Assembly: GCF_003384935.1 (NCBI RefSeq)
Contig: NZ_QTTQ01000012.1
Span: 301,768-365,767 of the forward strand
Source: Lutibacter oceani
GTDB taxonomy: Bacteria > Bacteroidota > Bacteroidia > Flavobacteriales > Flavobacteriaceae
DNA: 64,000 nucleotides
Direction of reading: 5' to 3'
A program made the translations under genes and the position numbers. How positions within the stretch are numbered: position 1 is the stretch's first letter; every line of letters begins with the position of its first letter. The notes below the pieces were generated by a model. The model saw only the letters and a list, made by a program, of their open reading frames with translations, searched no databases and was not told where the DNA came from. Shown here one piece after another: positions 56,035-64,000 of this stretch.

Positions 56035-56922
56035 TTATTGAGATAATGAAAATCTATATTTAATAGTTCCTACTTGTTTAGAAGGAGCATTAGAATCCGA
56101 CTGCCATTTTGTTTTTAACGCAGCAATTTTAGCTTGTGTTAACAAACAAGATGCTGTATTTGTAGAGCCTTTAACACCTGGAGTTGCTTTAATAACTTTA
56201 CCATTTATATCTACCTCAATGCTAACTACAACCAAACCTTCTTCATTGCAAATATAATCTGGCTTTGGCCTACTTAATGGTTTTCTATTTCCTAAGTTAT
56301 AATCGCCATTTCCACCACCGCCACCATTTCCATAATAACCACTTGCATTTGGATCTCCATTAATATTTCCTTTATCTCCACTAACATTATCGTTTCCTTC
56401 ACCTCCAGTTACAGCTCCATCAGAATTACTTACACCTCCAATTAAAGCATCCAATTTTTTTCTTTTAGCTTCTTCCTCAGCTTTTTGTTTTGCAATTGCT
56501 GCTTGTTTTTCTTTTTCAATTCTTTCTTTTTCTAATTGTGCTTTTTTAGCAATCTCATCTGCTTTTCGTTTAGCTTCCTGCTCTTTTTTAATTGCTATTG
56601 CTTCTTCAGTGTCTTGTGTAGCAACATCTTCAGATATTGCAGATGCTTCTTTAGCTGTTTCAGGTTCACTTTTTTCAACAACTTCTTGTTGCTGCTCTTC
56701 TTCAACAACTTGTTCTTGTGAAGCAGCCCTTAAAGGTTCAGTAGGTTGTACATTACCTTTGCCAACATTTGATGTTCCAAAATTAACTGCAATTCCATAT
56801 TCTTCTGGTGGATCTAAATATTTCATTCCAACAAAAAATAATCCAATTAATAACAAGCTCATAATAGTGGTTGTTAATGCGGCGGATTTTCTTTTATGTT
56901 TTGTATTTAAAAAACTGAACAT
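56035..56922 (-). CDS. TonB-like energy-transducing protein
   Basis: 295 residues. One N-terminal transmembrane segment (about 14-34, ALTTTIMSLLLIGLFFVGMK) is followed by a long acidic/lysine-rich spacer with a coiled-coil-like AEEEAKRKK region (about 100-160) and a glycine/asparagine-rich stretch (GNGGGGGNGDYN). The C-terminal TonB fold is seen as VVSIEVDINGKVIKATPGVKGS and GTIKYRFSLSQ. It spans the periplasm and drives TonB-dependent receptors, such as the ones in this window. It lies 3 bases after exbD. Which receptors it serves cannot be told. Confidence 0.88.
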   Translation of the reverse strand: MFSFLNTKHKRKSAALTTTIMSLLLIGLFFVGMKYLDPPEEYGIAVNFGTSNVGKGNVQPTEPLRAASQEQVVEEEQQQEVVEKSEPETAKEASAISEDVATQDTEEAIAIKKEQEAKRKADEIAKKAQLEKERIEKEKQAAIAKQKAEEEAKRKKLDALIGGVSNSDGAVTGGEGNDNVSGDKGNINGDPNASGYYGNGGGGGNGDYNLGNRKPLSRPKPDYICNEEGLVVVSIEVDINGKVIKATPGVKGSTNTASCLLTQAKIAALKTKWQSDSNAPSKQVGTIKYRFSLSQ

Positions 56923-56925
56923 TTT

Positions 56926-57318
56926 TTATTTTGGTCTAACTGCTAATATTACTTTAAATCTGTTTCGGTTTGCAATATCCATAATTTTTACTGCTTTTTC
57001 AATTGGCACACCTTCTTCTGCTCTTAATACTATAGTTGGATTGTCTTTACCTGCTAATAACGATAACAAATCTTGTTCCAATCTAGATTCATTTACTTTT
57101 TTATTATCAATATAATAAGTCAAATTTTTAGTAATACTTACAGCTATTGATTTCCTGTTTTCAGTTTTTCCACTTGCTTTTGGCAATAAAATATCTAATG
57201 CACTTGTAGTAACCAAGGTTGAAGTTATCATAAAAAATATGAGGAGCAAAAAAACAATGTCAGTCATAGACGACATGTTAAAATTAGGATTTATTTTATT
57301 TCTACCTCTAATATCCAT
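56926..57318 (-). CDS. exbD: ExbD/TolR-family protein
   Basis: 130 residues. A single N-terminal transmembrane helix contains the proton-pathway aspartate in NMSSMTDIVFLLLIFFMITS. A periplasmic domain follows (LDILLPKASGK ... VPIEKAVKIMDIANRNRFKVILAV). With ExbB it converts proton motive force to work on TonB. One base separates it from the exbB stop. Confidence 0.93.
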   Translation of the reverse strand: MDIRGRNKINPNFNMSSMTDIVFLLLIFFMITSTLVTTSALDILLPKASGKTENRKSIAVSITKNLTYYIDNKKVNESRLEQDLLSLLAGKDNPTIVLRAEEGVPIEKAVKIMDIANRNRFKVILAVRPK

Positions 57319-57319
57319 A

Positions 57320-58012
57320 TTAAATAGGCTCGTTTAATAAATCAAGAAATTCTACTGAATGTGCTTCCATTTCATACACAACCTTATTGGTACGTACAAC
57401 TAAATGATTGTATTGTATGTATGAAATAATACCAACAATTAATCCGGCAACAGTTGTTGTCATTGCGGTATACAATCCATCAGAAAGCATTTTAATATCA
57501 ATTTGCCCACCTGCATTTGCAATTTCATGTATGGCTACAATCATTCCAATAACAGTTCCTAAAAAACCAATCATTGGCGCTGCACCAGCAATAGTTGCCA
57601 AAACACTTACGTTTTTTTCTAATTTATAAATTTCTAACCTTCCTGCATTTTCAATTGCTGTATTAATATCTGCTAATGGTTTTCCAATTCTTGAAATTCC
57701 TTTTTCAATTAAATGAGAGGCAGGGGAATTGGCTTGAGCACATAAAACCTTTGCAGCATCTAATTTTCCATGAGATACATGATCTCTAATTTGATTCATA
57801 AAATTGCTGTCTGTTTTTGAAGCCGACTTAATTGCAAAAAATCGTTCAAAATAAATATATAGTGCAACAGTCAATAGTATAATTAATATTGCAATAATAA
57901 CTTGACCTCCTACACCTCCATCCATAATCAATTTATAAATTGAAAGTGTTTTTTCTTCAGAAACAGTTTCATTTAACAGTTCTTCTGAATCTTGTAGCAT
58001 TGTTAATAACAT
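57320..58012 (-). CDS. exbB: MotA/TolQ/ExbB proton-channel family protein
   Basis: 230 residues with three transmembrane segments (about 33-54, 135-160 and 178-205). The family signature lies in LATIAGAAPMIGFLGTVIGMI and GLYTAMTTTVAGLIVGIISYI. It forms the pentameric proton channel around ExbD. A second ATG four codons in (MLQDSEE) could be the real start. It is first in the exbB-exbD-tonB-folC run, 102 bases after nhaD. Confidence 0.93.
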   Translation of the reverse strand: MLLTMLQDSEELLNETVSEEKTLSIYKLIMDGGVGGQVIIAILIILLTVALYIYFERFFAIKSASKTDSNFMNQIRDHVSHGKLDAAKVLCAQANSPASHLIEKGISRIGKPLADINTAIENAGRLEIYKLEKNVSVLATIAGAAPMIGFLGTVIGMIVAIHEIANAGGQIDIKMLSDGLYTAMTTTVAGLIVGIISYIQYNHLVVRTNKVVYEMEAHSVEFLDLLNEPI

Positions 58013-58080
58013 AGATTAATTTTTATTTATTTTTCTTAAACGAAATTAATAAGTGAAAATTGTTTATTCTTACTTCAATA

Positions 58081-58105
58081 AAAAACCCAAGAATAAACTT
58101 GGGTT
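58081..58105 (-). terminator. Terminator of nhaD
   Basis: AACCCAAG-AATAAA-CTTGGGTT (8-bp perfect stem) lies 10 bases past the nhaD stop, followed on the minus strand by TTTTT. Confidence 0.88.
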
Positions 58106-58114
58106 AATTTTGTT

Positions 58115-59479
58115 TTAAAAGTTTCTTAAAAACATAAATGCCAAGGCCCCTGCAACAAAACCAATTGCTGCTAACCAAGCTATATTTTTAAAGTACCAAA
58201 AGAAGTTTATTTTTTCCATTCCCATTGCAACAACTCCTGCTGCCGATCCTATAATAAGCATACTTCCTCCTGTACCTGCTGAATAAGCTACAAAATGCCA
58301 TAAATGGCTATCAATTGGTTCTTGAAACATTCCCATACTTGCAGCAACTAATGGAACATTATCTACTACCGCTGACCCAACTCCTAATAACATTATTACA
58401 ACATCTGTATTTGGAATTATTGTTTTTAAATGTTCTGCACCAATAAATAACATACCCAAAGACTCTAAAGCAGCAACAGCCATTAAAATACCAAAGAAAA
58501 ATAAAACACTTGGCATTTCAATTTTAGATAATGATTTGTGTACAGGACTATGAAAACCTTGGGAATCATCACCCTCAATATCAACTACGTGAGAGATGTT
58601 AAATTGAGATCTACTATAAATTTCTGCAAAAATTCCAACTACTGCTAAAGATAGCATCATACCAACATATGGTGGTAAATGTGTAACTGTTTTAAAAATA
58701 GGCACAAAAATAATTGCTGATAAACCTAAATATAACATTATTGCTCCATGCTTATTTTGAGGTGTTTCAACTTCACTATCATTAAAGTCTAAATTTCCCT
58801 TAAAGGGTTTCATATATGATGCTATAAAAACTGGAATAATAACACATAATAATGAAGGTATTATTAAATATTCCATTAATTTAAGTGTTGTAACTTTTTT
58901 ACCTATCCAAAGCATTGTTGTTGTTACATCTCCAATTGGTGACCAAGCTCCACCTGCATTTGCAGCAATAATTATTAAACCAGCAAACCAAAGGCGGGTA
59001 TTTTTATCATTTATTATTTTTTGTAGAATTGTTATTAAAACAATTGTTGCAGTTAAATTATCAATAATTGCAGAAAGAATAAATGCTAAGGCAGCAAATA
59101 TCCAAAGTAATTTCTTTTTATTTTTAGTTTTAATATAATTTTTGAATGTAGCAAATCCATCAAAATAATCTATTATTTCTACAATTGTCATTGCTCCAAG
59201 TAAGAAAAATAAGATTTCAGCAGTTTTTCCTAAATGATGTAATAAAGTTTCTTCTAATAAATGATGTTTATCATCACTTGTAAAATTTGCAAACCCATCA
59301 ATTAATTTATGCTCAGCAGAATTAAACCAATTCATAAAATTATCAATACCAAACGCTACCAATGCCCATAGAATAGCCATCATCCCTAATGCCGGTATAA
59401 GCTTATCTAGTTTTAAGTTATGCTCTAGGGTTATAGCTAAATATCCTAATATAAAAATTACTATTATTAACGTTTCCAT
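58115..59479 (-). CDS. nhaD: NhaD-type sodium/proton antiporter
   Basis: 454 residues with about 12 transmembrane helices, belonging to the ion transporter superfamily. Landmark stretches are AFILSAIIDNLTATIVLITIL, AANAGGAWSPIGDVTTTMLWI, LGVGSAVVDNVPLVAASMGMF and SAGTGGSMLIIGSAAGVVAMGM; the DN pairs in the first and third are the probable ion-binding sites. It exports sodium in exchange for protons and is common in marine Flavobacteria. It is transcribed alone, with a terminator behind it and a possible -7 box at 59563-59570. Confidence 0.93.
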   Translation of the reverse strand: METLIIVIFILGYLAITLEHNLKLDKLIPALGMMAILWALVAFGIDNFMNWFNSAEHKLIDGFANFTSDDKHHLLEETLLHHLGKTAEILFFLLGAMTIVEIIDYFDGFATFKNYIKTKNKKKLLWIFAALAFILSAIIDNLTATIVLITILQKIINDKNTRLWFAGLIIIAANAGGAWSPIGDVTTTMLWIGKKVTTLKLMEYLIIPSLLCVIIPVFIASYMKPFKGNLDFNDSEVETPQNKHGAIMLYLGLSAIIFVPIFKTVTHLPPYVGMMLSLAVVGIFAEIYSRSQFNISHVVDIEGDDSQGFHSPVHKSLSKIEMPSVLFFFGILMAVAALESLGMLFIGAEHLKTIIPNTDVVIMLLGVGSAVVDNVPLVAASMGMFQEPIDSHLWHFVAYSAGTGGSMLIIGSAAGVVAMGMEKINFFWYFKNIAWLAAIGFVAGALAFMFLRNF

Positions 59480-59562
59480 GTATTATTTTTTAAATTGATT
59501 AATTATTGAAAGCCTTATTACTTTATTCTTAAAAAATCTTTAAAAATAAAAGTGTACGGAAA

Positions 59563-59570
59563 CAAATATA
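59563..59570 (-). promoter_or_regulatory. Possible -7 promoter box of nhaD
   Basis: TATATTTG on the minus strand fits TAnnTTTG and would give a leader of about 75 bases before nhaD. The upstream TTTG is missing. Confidence 0.4.
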
Positions 59571-59600
59571 ATAAAACTTACTCTTTATTCTTAAAGATTT

Positions 59601-59632
59601 TACCAGAACAATAGTCTTTTATTGCTCCGGTA
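59601..59632 (-). other. 13-bp inverted repeat in the gap upstream of nhaD
   Basis: On the minus strand TACCGGAGCAATA and TATTGTTCTGGTA pair completely if two G-U pairs are allowed, around a 6-base loop. On the plus strand the same positions would be A-C mismatches, which suggests that the functional RNA is the minus-strand one. It may end transcription from the decayed gene upstream, or belong to a long nhaD leader. No T tail is evident. Confidence 0.45.
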
Positions 59633-59844
59633 ACACTACTTAAACAATTTACCTGATTTTCAACACGTAACACTCAAAAAATTGTAAAAAATAAGACTTA
59701 CTTATAATTTATTATGTCATTATCCGGAATTATAATATTGTTTTTTGTAGCTTTTTGTAGTTCATTTATTAAATGAACCACCTCCCTTAATTAATAATTC
59801 AGACTTTTATTTGCCATCTAAAATATTTGAAATTTACGAAACAA

Positions 59845-60275
59845 TTATGAGTTATAAAAGTTCTTAATACATCTTCGACTTTTTAAATTGTATAAATCAA
59901 TTATTGGAAAAATAGTTTTTTTACAAATTGATTGACCATCTACTATTTGCAAAGTATAACCTTCATTAGGATTATGAAAAATAGCATGTCCATGTTATGA
60001 AACAAAACCGATATGTTTAATTTTATATTTCCCAATAAACCTATTTACAAGCTTTCCTAAATATTTTCCGTATTTAAATACCTAAAATTTCAAACTCATT
60101 TTTTGAAGCTGTAAAACAATTCCGTAAGCTTTCTTCCCTTTTTTTGAATAAGGAATTGTTTCTGAAGCTAGTATTTTTTATTGCTTTTTGGTATTTGAGT
60201 ATAAATTATATCAACTCCATCCAATAAAATTCCATACATTAACCCAATAACATTCCCATTTTCTACTACATTCAT
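59845..60275 (-). pseudogene. Decayed gene of unknown family
   Basis: On the minus strand an ATG at 60275 opens MNVVENGNVIGLMYGILLDG and reads to PKSNKKY, then a stop. After a frame change the reading continues as ASETIPYSKKGKKAYGIVLQ, is stopped once at about 60083, goes on as VFKYGKYLGKLVNRFIGKYK to a second stop near 60000, then HGHAIFHNPNEGYTLQIVDG and ends near 59845. The amino-acid makeup is protein-like throughout, so this is a roughly 140-residue gene broken by one frameshift and two stops. I do not recognise the family. It makes up half of the 900-base stretch between nhaD and the dehydrogenase; the remainder is AT-rich and holds only a promoter-like box and two inverted repeats. Confidence 0.5.
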
Positions 60276-60379
60276 ACTTTTTACACTTTAGTCTTCTATT
60301 TACAGATTTAATAAAAATTAACTAAAAAAAGACTTATATTTACATATTATTAAACCTATATCAATAACTTTTATCAATT

Positions 60380-61522
60380 ATGGATTTTAATTTAACTGAA
60401 GAGCAAATAATGATACGTGATGCGGCACGTGATTTTGCTCAAAATGAGCTTTTACCAGGTGTAATTGAACGTGATGAAAAACAAGAATTTCCAACCGAAC
60501 AAATAAAAAAAATGGGAGAACTTGGTTTTTTGGGAATGATGGTAGACCCAAATTATGGAGGCAGTGGTTTAGATACAGTTTCCTATGTATTGGCAATGGA
60601 AGAAATTTCAAAAATTGATGCATCTGCATCTGTAGTTATGTCTGTTAATAATTCTTTAGTTTGCTGGGGATTAGAAACCTATGGCACTGAAGAACAAAAA
60701 CAAAAATATTTAGTTCCATTGGCTACCGGTGAAATTATTGGTGCATTTTGTTTAAGTGAACCCGAAGCTGGATCCGATGCTACTTCACAAAAAACAACTG
60801 CAATTGATAAAGGTGATTATTATTTGGTAAACGGTACAAAAAACTGGATTACTAATGGAAATAATGCTAGTATTTACGTTGTAATTGCTCAAACACATAC
60901 TGAAAAAGGACATAAAGGCATTAATGCTTTAATTATTGAAAAAGGGATGGAAGGTTTTGTTGTTGGTCCTAAGGAAAATAAGTTAGGTATTAGAGGATCC
61001 GATACTCATTCTTTAATGTTTACAGATGTAAAAGTCCCAAAAGAAAATAGAATTGGAGAAGATGGATTTGGGTTTAAATTCGCAATGAAAACTTTGGCAG
61101 GTGGAAGAATTGGAATTGCTTCACAGGCTTTGGGAATTGCTTCTGGCGCTTATGAATTAGCGTTAAAATATTCTAAAGAACGTAAAGCTTTTGGTAAAGA
61201 AATAAGCAAACATCAAGCTATTGCTTTTAAACTAGCCGATATGGCAACACAAATTGAAGCTGCTCGTCACTTATGTATAAAAGCAGCTTGGGATAAAGAT
61301 CAAAAGAAAGATTATGATTTAAGTGGTGCAATGGCTAAATTATATGCTGCGGAAATGGCTATGCAGGTTACTATTGAAGCAGTTCAAATTCATGGTGGCT
61401 ATGGTTTTGTAAAAGAATACCATGTTGAACGCTTAATGCGTGATGCAAAAATTACTCAAATTTATGAAGGCACTTCTGAAATTCAAAAAATTGTAATCTC
61501 TAGAAGCATTTTGAGTGATTAA
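60380..61522 (+). CDS. Acyl-CoA dehydrogenase (short/branched-chain type)
   Basis: 380 residues. The three-part fold is clear: N-terminal helices (FNLTEEQIMIRDAARDFAQ), FAD-binding beta domain (GAFCLSEPEAGSDATSQKTTA, NGTKNWITNG) and C-terminal helices (ERKAFGKEISKHQAIAFKLAD, QIHGGYGFVKEYHVERLMRDA). The catalytic base is probably E363 in QIYEGTSEIQK, the position used by short-chain and butyryl-CoA enzymes. It oxidises acyl-CoA to enoyl-CoA in fatty- or amino-acid breakdown. It stands alone with a terminator; no electron-transfer flavoprotein gene is adjacent. Confidence 0.93.
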   Translation: MDFNLTEEQIMIRDAARDFAQNELLPGVIERDEKQEFPTEQIKKMGELGFLGMMVDPNYGGSGLDTVSYVLAMEEISKIDASASVVMSVNNSLVCWGLETYGTEEQKQKYLVPLATGEIIGAFCLSEPEAGSDATSQKTTAIDKGDYYLVNGTKNWITNGNNASIYVVIAQTHTEKGHKGINALIIEKGMEGFVVGPKENKLGIRGSDTHSLMFTDVKVPKENRIGEDGFGFKFAMKTLAGGRIGIASQALGIASGAYELALKYSKERKAFGKEISKHQAIAFKLADMATQIEAARHLCIKAAWDKDQKKDYDLSGAMAKLYAAEMAMQVTIEAVQIHGGYGFVKEYHVERLMRDAKITQIYEGTSEIQKIVISRSILSD

Positions 61523-61568
61523 TTGTTTTAGATTTTAAGAAGTAATCTGAAATATTAAAATAATTACT

Positions 61569-61605
61569 ACGCACCAGCTATTAAAAAATACTGGTGCGTT
61601 TGAAT
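61569..61605 (+). terminator. Terminator between the acyl-CoA dehydrogenase and umuD
   Basis: ACGCACCAGcTATT-AAAA-AATACTGGTGCGT gives a 13-bp stem with one bulged base. It is followed by TTTGAATTTTT on the plus strand and backed by A-rich sequence, so it may also work for the convergent umuD. Confidence 0.8.
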
Positions 61606-61634
61606 TTTTACTAAAAAAACACTACTTCTACAAA

Positions 61635-62084
61635 TCATACTTTTTTAATTACATACGTAACAATTCCCCAAATAATTAATTCGCTCTCTTCCATAACCTT
61701 AATAGGTTTGTAATTGTTATTTTCAGGCATTAAAAAAACGCACTCTTTTTCAATTTTTAAGCGTTTTATTGTAAATTCCCCATCAATCATACATACCGCA
61801 ATTTTACCATCTCTAGTTTCAATACTTCTATCAATTACTAGTAAATCTCCATCTTCAATATTAGCTCCAATCATAGAATTTCCACGGACACGTGCATAAA
61901 AAGTAGCATCTTCATTCTTAACCAATTCTTTATCTAAACTAATACGCAATTCTTTAAAATCTTCTGCAGGAGAAGGAAATCCGGCTGCAATATCTTCATG
62001 TATAATTGGACGCTCTATAATTTCAGATCTATCAGAAATATAGAATGTAATATTTTTAGTGTCTTGTACTTTTTTTAATCGCAT
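61635..62084 (-). CDS. umuD: UmuD-like self-cleaving LexA-type peptidase (Pol V subunit)
   Basis: 149 residues. The self-cleavage site is AAGFPSPAEDF (cut between A34 and G35), the nucleophile serine S70 is in RVRGNSMIGANIEDGD, and the lysine partner K94 is in RDGKIAVCMI. There is no N-terminal DNA-binding helix-turn-helix, so it is UmuD-like and not LexA. After DNA damage RecA would stimulate self-cleavage, and the product would pair with the UmuC-like polymerase. Its ATG overlaps the last 10 bases of umuC, so the two are translationally coupled, with umuC first. Confidence 0.93.
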   Translation of the reverse strand: MRLKKVQDTKNITFYISDRSEIIERPIIHEDIAAGFPSPAEDFKELRISLDKELVKNEDATFYARVRGNSMIGANIEDGDLLVIDRSIETRDGKIAVCMIDGEFTIKRLKIEKECVFLMPENNNYKPIKVMEESELIIWGIVTYVIKKV

Positions 62085-63328
62085 TTTATTTCAATTATTT
62101 CATCAATAGCTGTAGTATATTTTGGCGATAAATGCTCTTGTTTCATCTTCCATGTTTTAACCAAATCTTGATTTGCAATTTTAATTTTAGGAGACTGATA
62201 TTTTAAATTTATTTGATCCATCACTTTCATTATTGCTTTATGCCTTGGTTCCTCATCTTCAAACAAAGAAAATTGATGTGCTACCTCTGGTCTTATTCCC
62301 ATAACAATTACACCTGCTTTTTTATAATTGTAACCTTTTTTATACAATTGTTGTATGCCATTTATAGCAAAATTACAAATAGTAATACTCGAATTAGAAG
62401 CAAAAGGCAAATGCACTACCATACCTACATTTCTTTTAACTTCTGAATAACTACTTGTTTTTAAAAAAACATATAAATATTGACATTCCGACTGTTGCTT
62501 TCTTAATTTTTCAGCACAGGCATTAGCAAAAGTGGCTATACGTTCTTTAATAGGTTCATAATCTCGCAATGCTTTTTCAAAAGTTCGTGTGGTTGCAATA
62601 TGTTTTTTATCCTGTACTTTCTCGAAACCAATTGTACTTTCACCACCTAAATCTTGTTTTAAACGTAAACCAACAACCGAAAATTGCTTTCTTACATACT
62701 CATCGGGTAATAATATAAAATCGTATGCTGTATAGATTTTTTTCGCTTTTAACTTTTTTGAAATACGCCTTCCTATCCCCCAAACATTTTCAACTTTTGT
62801 CCATTTTAATGCTTTCACACGTTGTTCCTCAGAAGAAATTACATATACCCCCTTAGTTTCTTCTGTATATTTTTTAGCAATTTTATTAGCAACTTTAGAC
62901 AATGATTTTGTAGGAGCAACACCTATACTTACTGGTAAACCAACCCATTTTTCTATAGTTTCTTTAATATTTAATGCATATGCAGTTAAATCATTCTCCT
63001 GAATTCCCTTTAATCTAAAAAACGCTTCATCTATAGAATATATCTCGATATCAGAAGAAAATCGCGAAAGTATATTCATAACTCGAGTGCTTAAATCTCC
63101 ATACAAAGAATAATTAGATGAAAATACATCAATGTTATGTTCTTTAAATATTCTTTCATATTTAAACGCCTCAGCTCCCATAGGTATTAAGTCCTTAACT
63201 TCAGAGCTACGTGCAATTACACAACCATCATTATTAGATAAAACTACAATGGGCTTACCAATTAAATGAGGCTTAAAAACACGTTCGCACGAAGCATAAA
63301 AACTATTACAATCTAATATAGCATACAT
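62075..63328 (-). CDS. umuC: UmuC-like Y-family translesion DNA polymerase
   Basis: 417 residues. The catalytic palm motifs are YAILDCNSFYASCERVF (first metal-binding Asp) and EIYSIDEAFFRL (Asp-Glu pair). VSIGVAPTKSLSKVANKIAK and VWGIGRRISKKLKAKKIYTA (helix-hairpin-helix) follow, and the little-finger region reaches about residue 345. The C-terminal part (EDEEPRHKAIMKVMDQIN) is the UmuC-specific extension. It copies past DNA lesions at the cost of mutations. Usually umuD precedes umuC; here the order is reversed. Confidence 0.94.
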   Translation of the reverse strand: MYAILDCNSFYASCERVFKPHLIGKPIVVLSNNDGCVIARSSEVKDLIPMGAEAFKYERIFKEHNIDVFSSNYSLYGDLSTRVMNILSRFSSDIEIYSIDEAFFRLKGIQENDLTAYALNIKETIEKWVGLPVSIGVAPTKSLSKVANKIAKKYTEETKGVYVISSEEQRVKALKWTKVENVWGIGRRISKKLKAKKIYTAYDFILLPDEYVRKQFSVVGLRLKQDLGGESTIGFEKVQDKKHIATTRTFEKALRDYEPIKERIATFANACAEKLRKQQSECQYLYVFLKTSSYSEVKRNVGMVVHLPFASNSSITICNFAINGIQQLYKKGYNYKKAGVIVMGIRPEVAHQFSLFEDEEPRHKAIMKVMDQINLKYQSPKIKIANQDLVKTWKMKQEHLSPKYTTAIDEIIEIKCD

Positions 63329-63370
63329 GCCAATAAAAATAATAAGAATTTTTATTGAAAACAGTTTAAA

Positions 63371-63399
63371 ATAAAAAATCCTTATTTTAAATAAGGATT
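63371..63399 (-). terminator. Terminator of the DUF6526 gene
   Basis: AATCCTTA and TAAGGATT pair around an AT loop (the perfect palindromic arms extend to 11 bp), with T runs on the minus strand. It lies between the DUF6526 stop and the umuC start. Confidence 0.75.
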
Positions 63400-63427
63400 A
63401 ATATAAACAAAGTTATTTTCAATAACA

Positions 63428-63856
63428 CTAAACTCTGTAAGTATCAGCCTTCCAATTTTTAATAGCCTTCTTAATTTCCTTTTCCGATAAATTATTCTTT
63501 ACAGCTTTATCAACTAAAGCTACAAATTCCTCATCTGATGCAAAACGTAACCCTATAATTTGACGTGTAGTTAGTTCATTAGATAATGCGCTTCCTGTAA
63601 GAATAAAATACCTTAACTTTTCTTCTGCTCTAATAGCTCTATCCTGTGCTTTAAGCGCAAATGTTCTTGAATAAAACATTAGTAATAAAAAAATGAATGA
63701 AACCAATACTAACAAAGATGCTGAATATAAATTTTCTTCAGTTGAATCAATTAAATTCATAATTGAACCAATTAATAATGAAATAATAGCTAAAAATAAA
63801 ATACCATGATAACCAAAAACCATTTTACTATGGTTGGCGTAAGTTTGTTCTTTCAT
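63428..63856 (-). CDS. DUF6526-like small membrane protein
   Basis: 142 residues from the ATG at 63856 (MKEQTYANHSKMVFGYHG). The longer in-frame ATG at 63928 would start next to the 5S rRNA terminator and only adds a hydrophobic stretch not expected in the family. Two transmembrane helices (about 18-36 and 47-65) are followed by a basic cytoplasmic tail (FALKAQDRAIRAEEKLRYF, TRQIIGLRFASDEEFVALVDKAV). The opening and the RTFALKAQDRAIRAEE segment match the DUF6526 family as I recall it. Its function is unknown. It sits directly after the 5S gene on the same strand, but a terminator separates them. Confidence 0.8.
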   Translation of the reverse strand: MKEQTYANHSKMVFGYHGILFLAIISLLIGSIMNLIDSTEENLYSASLLVLVSFIFLLLMFYSRTFALKAQDRAIRAEEKLRYFILTGSALSNELTTRQIIGLRFASDEEFVALVDKAVKNNLSEKEIKKAIKNWKADTYRV

Positions 63857-63926
63857 AAATTTAATTTTAAAATTAATTACTATAAATATAACATATAAAA
63901 ATGAGTAATTCATTTTAGATAAGAGC

Positions 63927-63962
63927 AAAAAAAAACCTTCAACAATTAAGTTGAAGGTTTTT
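63927..63962 (-). terminator. Terminator of the rRNA operon
   Basis: AAAAACCTTCAA-CAATTAAG-TTGAAGGTTTTT is a perfect 12-bp hairpin directly after the 5S rRNA gene, with a T run on the minus strand. Confidence 0.9.
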
Positions 63963-63967
63963 CAAAA

Positions 63968-64000
63968 GAAAGGCGGTGACATACTCTCCCACCTAGTGGC
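63968..64000 (-). rRNA. rrf: 5S rRNA, 3' end only (gene continues beyond the window)
   Basis: On the minus strand GCCACTAGGTGGGAGAGTATGTCACCGCC matches the conserved 3' part of Bacteroidota 5S rRNA (GUGGGAGAGUA followed by GUCACCGCC). The 5' part, and presumably the 23S and 16S genes, lie past the right edge. The exact 3' end is estimated. Confidence 0.88.

Noticed and set aside
56609..57115. 168-codon open frame on the plus strand opposite the tonB-like and exbD genes
   Set aside because: It is rich in Ser/Phe/Cys as expected from the complement of Lys/Glu codons, and it lies fully across two well-supported genes.

Overview
The window is AT-rich chromosomal DNA of a member of the Flavobacteriaceae (phylum Bacteroidota). 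The evidence is a type IX secretion/gliding set (porU, porV, gldJ), SusC/SusD nutrient uptake genes, a PafA-type phosphatase, carboxypeptidase-regulatory TonB receptors, and promoters of the Bacteroidota form TTTG-N19-TAnnTTTG instead of sigma-70 boxes. I see no prophage, CRISPR array, integrase or insertion sequence. Gene packing is tight, and most genes show no Shine-Dalgarno sequence, as usual in this phylum.

Layout. 1-4.4 kb: the end of a DUF389 membrane protein, a JmjC/cupin-type putative oxygenase and a TonB-dependent receptor. 4.5-6.3 kb: a tRNA-Lys/tRNA-Tyr unit and a two-gene MlaE/MlaF-type lipid ABC transporter. 6.4-10.1 kb: alkaline phosphatase PafA, a KASIII-like synthase, a truncated haemoglobin and cytidine deaminase. 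10.2-18.3 kb: porV and porU divergent from gldJ, then murF. 18.3-21.2 kb: an N-acetylglucosamine-kinase-like gene, gap and pfkA.

21.5-53.1 kb is a large alpha-glucan (starch/glycogen/maltodextrin) utilisation locus. A divergent centre at 39.66-39.97 kb carries a LacI-family regulator on one side and susC on the other, with two strong palindromes between. Rightward lie SusC, SusD, a SusE-like and a four-module SusF-like lipoprotein, then a T9SS-exported multidomain GH13 amylase, and finally an acyltransferase-like membrane protein and a GH20-like enzyme. Leftward lie an MFS sugar importer, beta-phosphoglucomutase, a GH65 phosphorylase, then GH13, esterase, GH31, GH13, GH97, GH13 and GH13. The inferred flow is: glucan bound and cut at the surface, passed through SusCD, trimmed in the periplasm, maltose imported by the MFS protein, phosphorolysed by GH65 and sent through beta-PGM to glycolysis, whose pfkA-gap genes lie next door.

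53.1-64 kb: a candidate small RNA, a calcium-loop lipoprotein, tRNA-Val, folC, a tonB-exbD-exbB set, NhaD antiporter, a roughly 900-bp non-coding stretch holding a decayed gene, an acyl-CoA dehydrogenase, an umuC-umuD pair in the reverse of the usual order, a DUF6526 protein and the 3' end of a 5S rRNA gene whose rRNA operon lies beyond the right edge.

Family names come from recognising motifs in the translations, without database searches. Residue positions are approximate unless a single residue is named.
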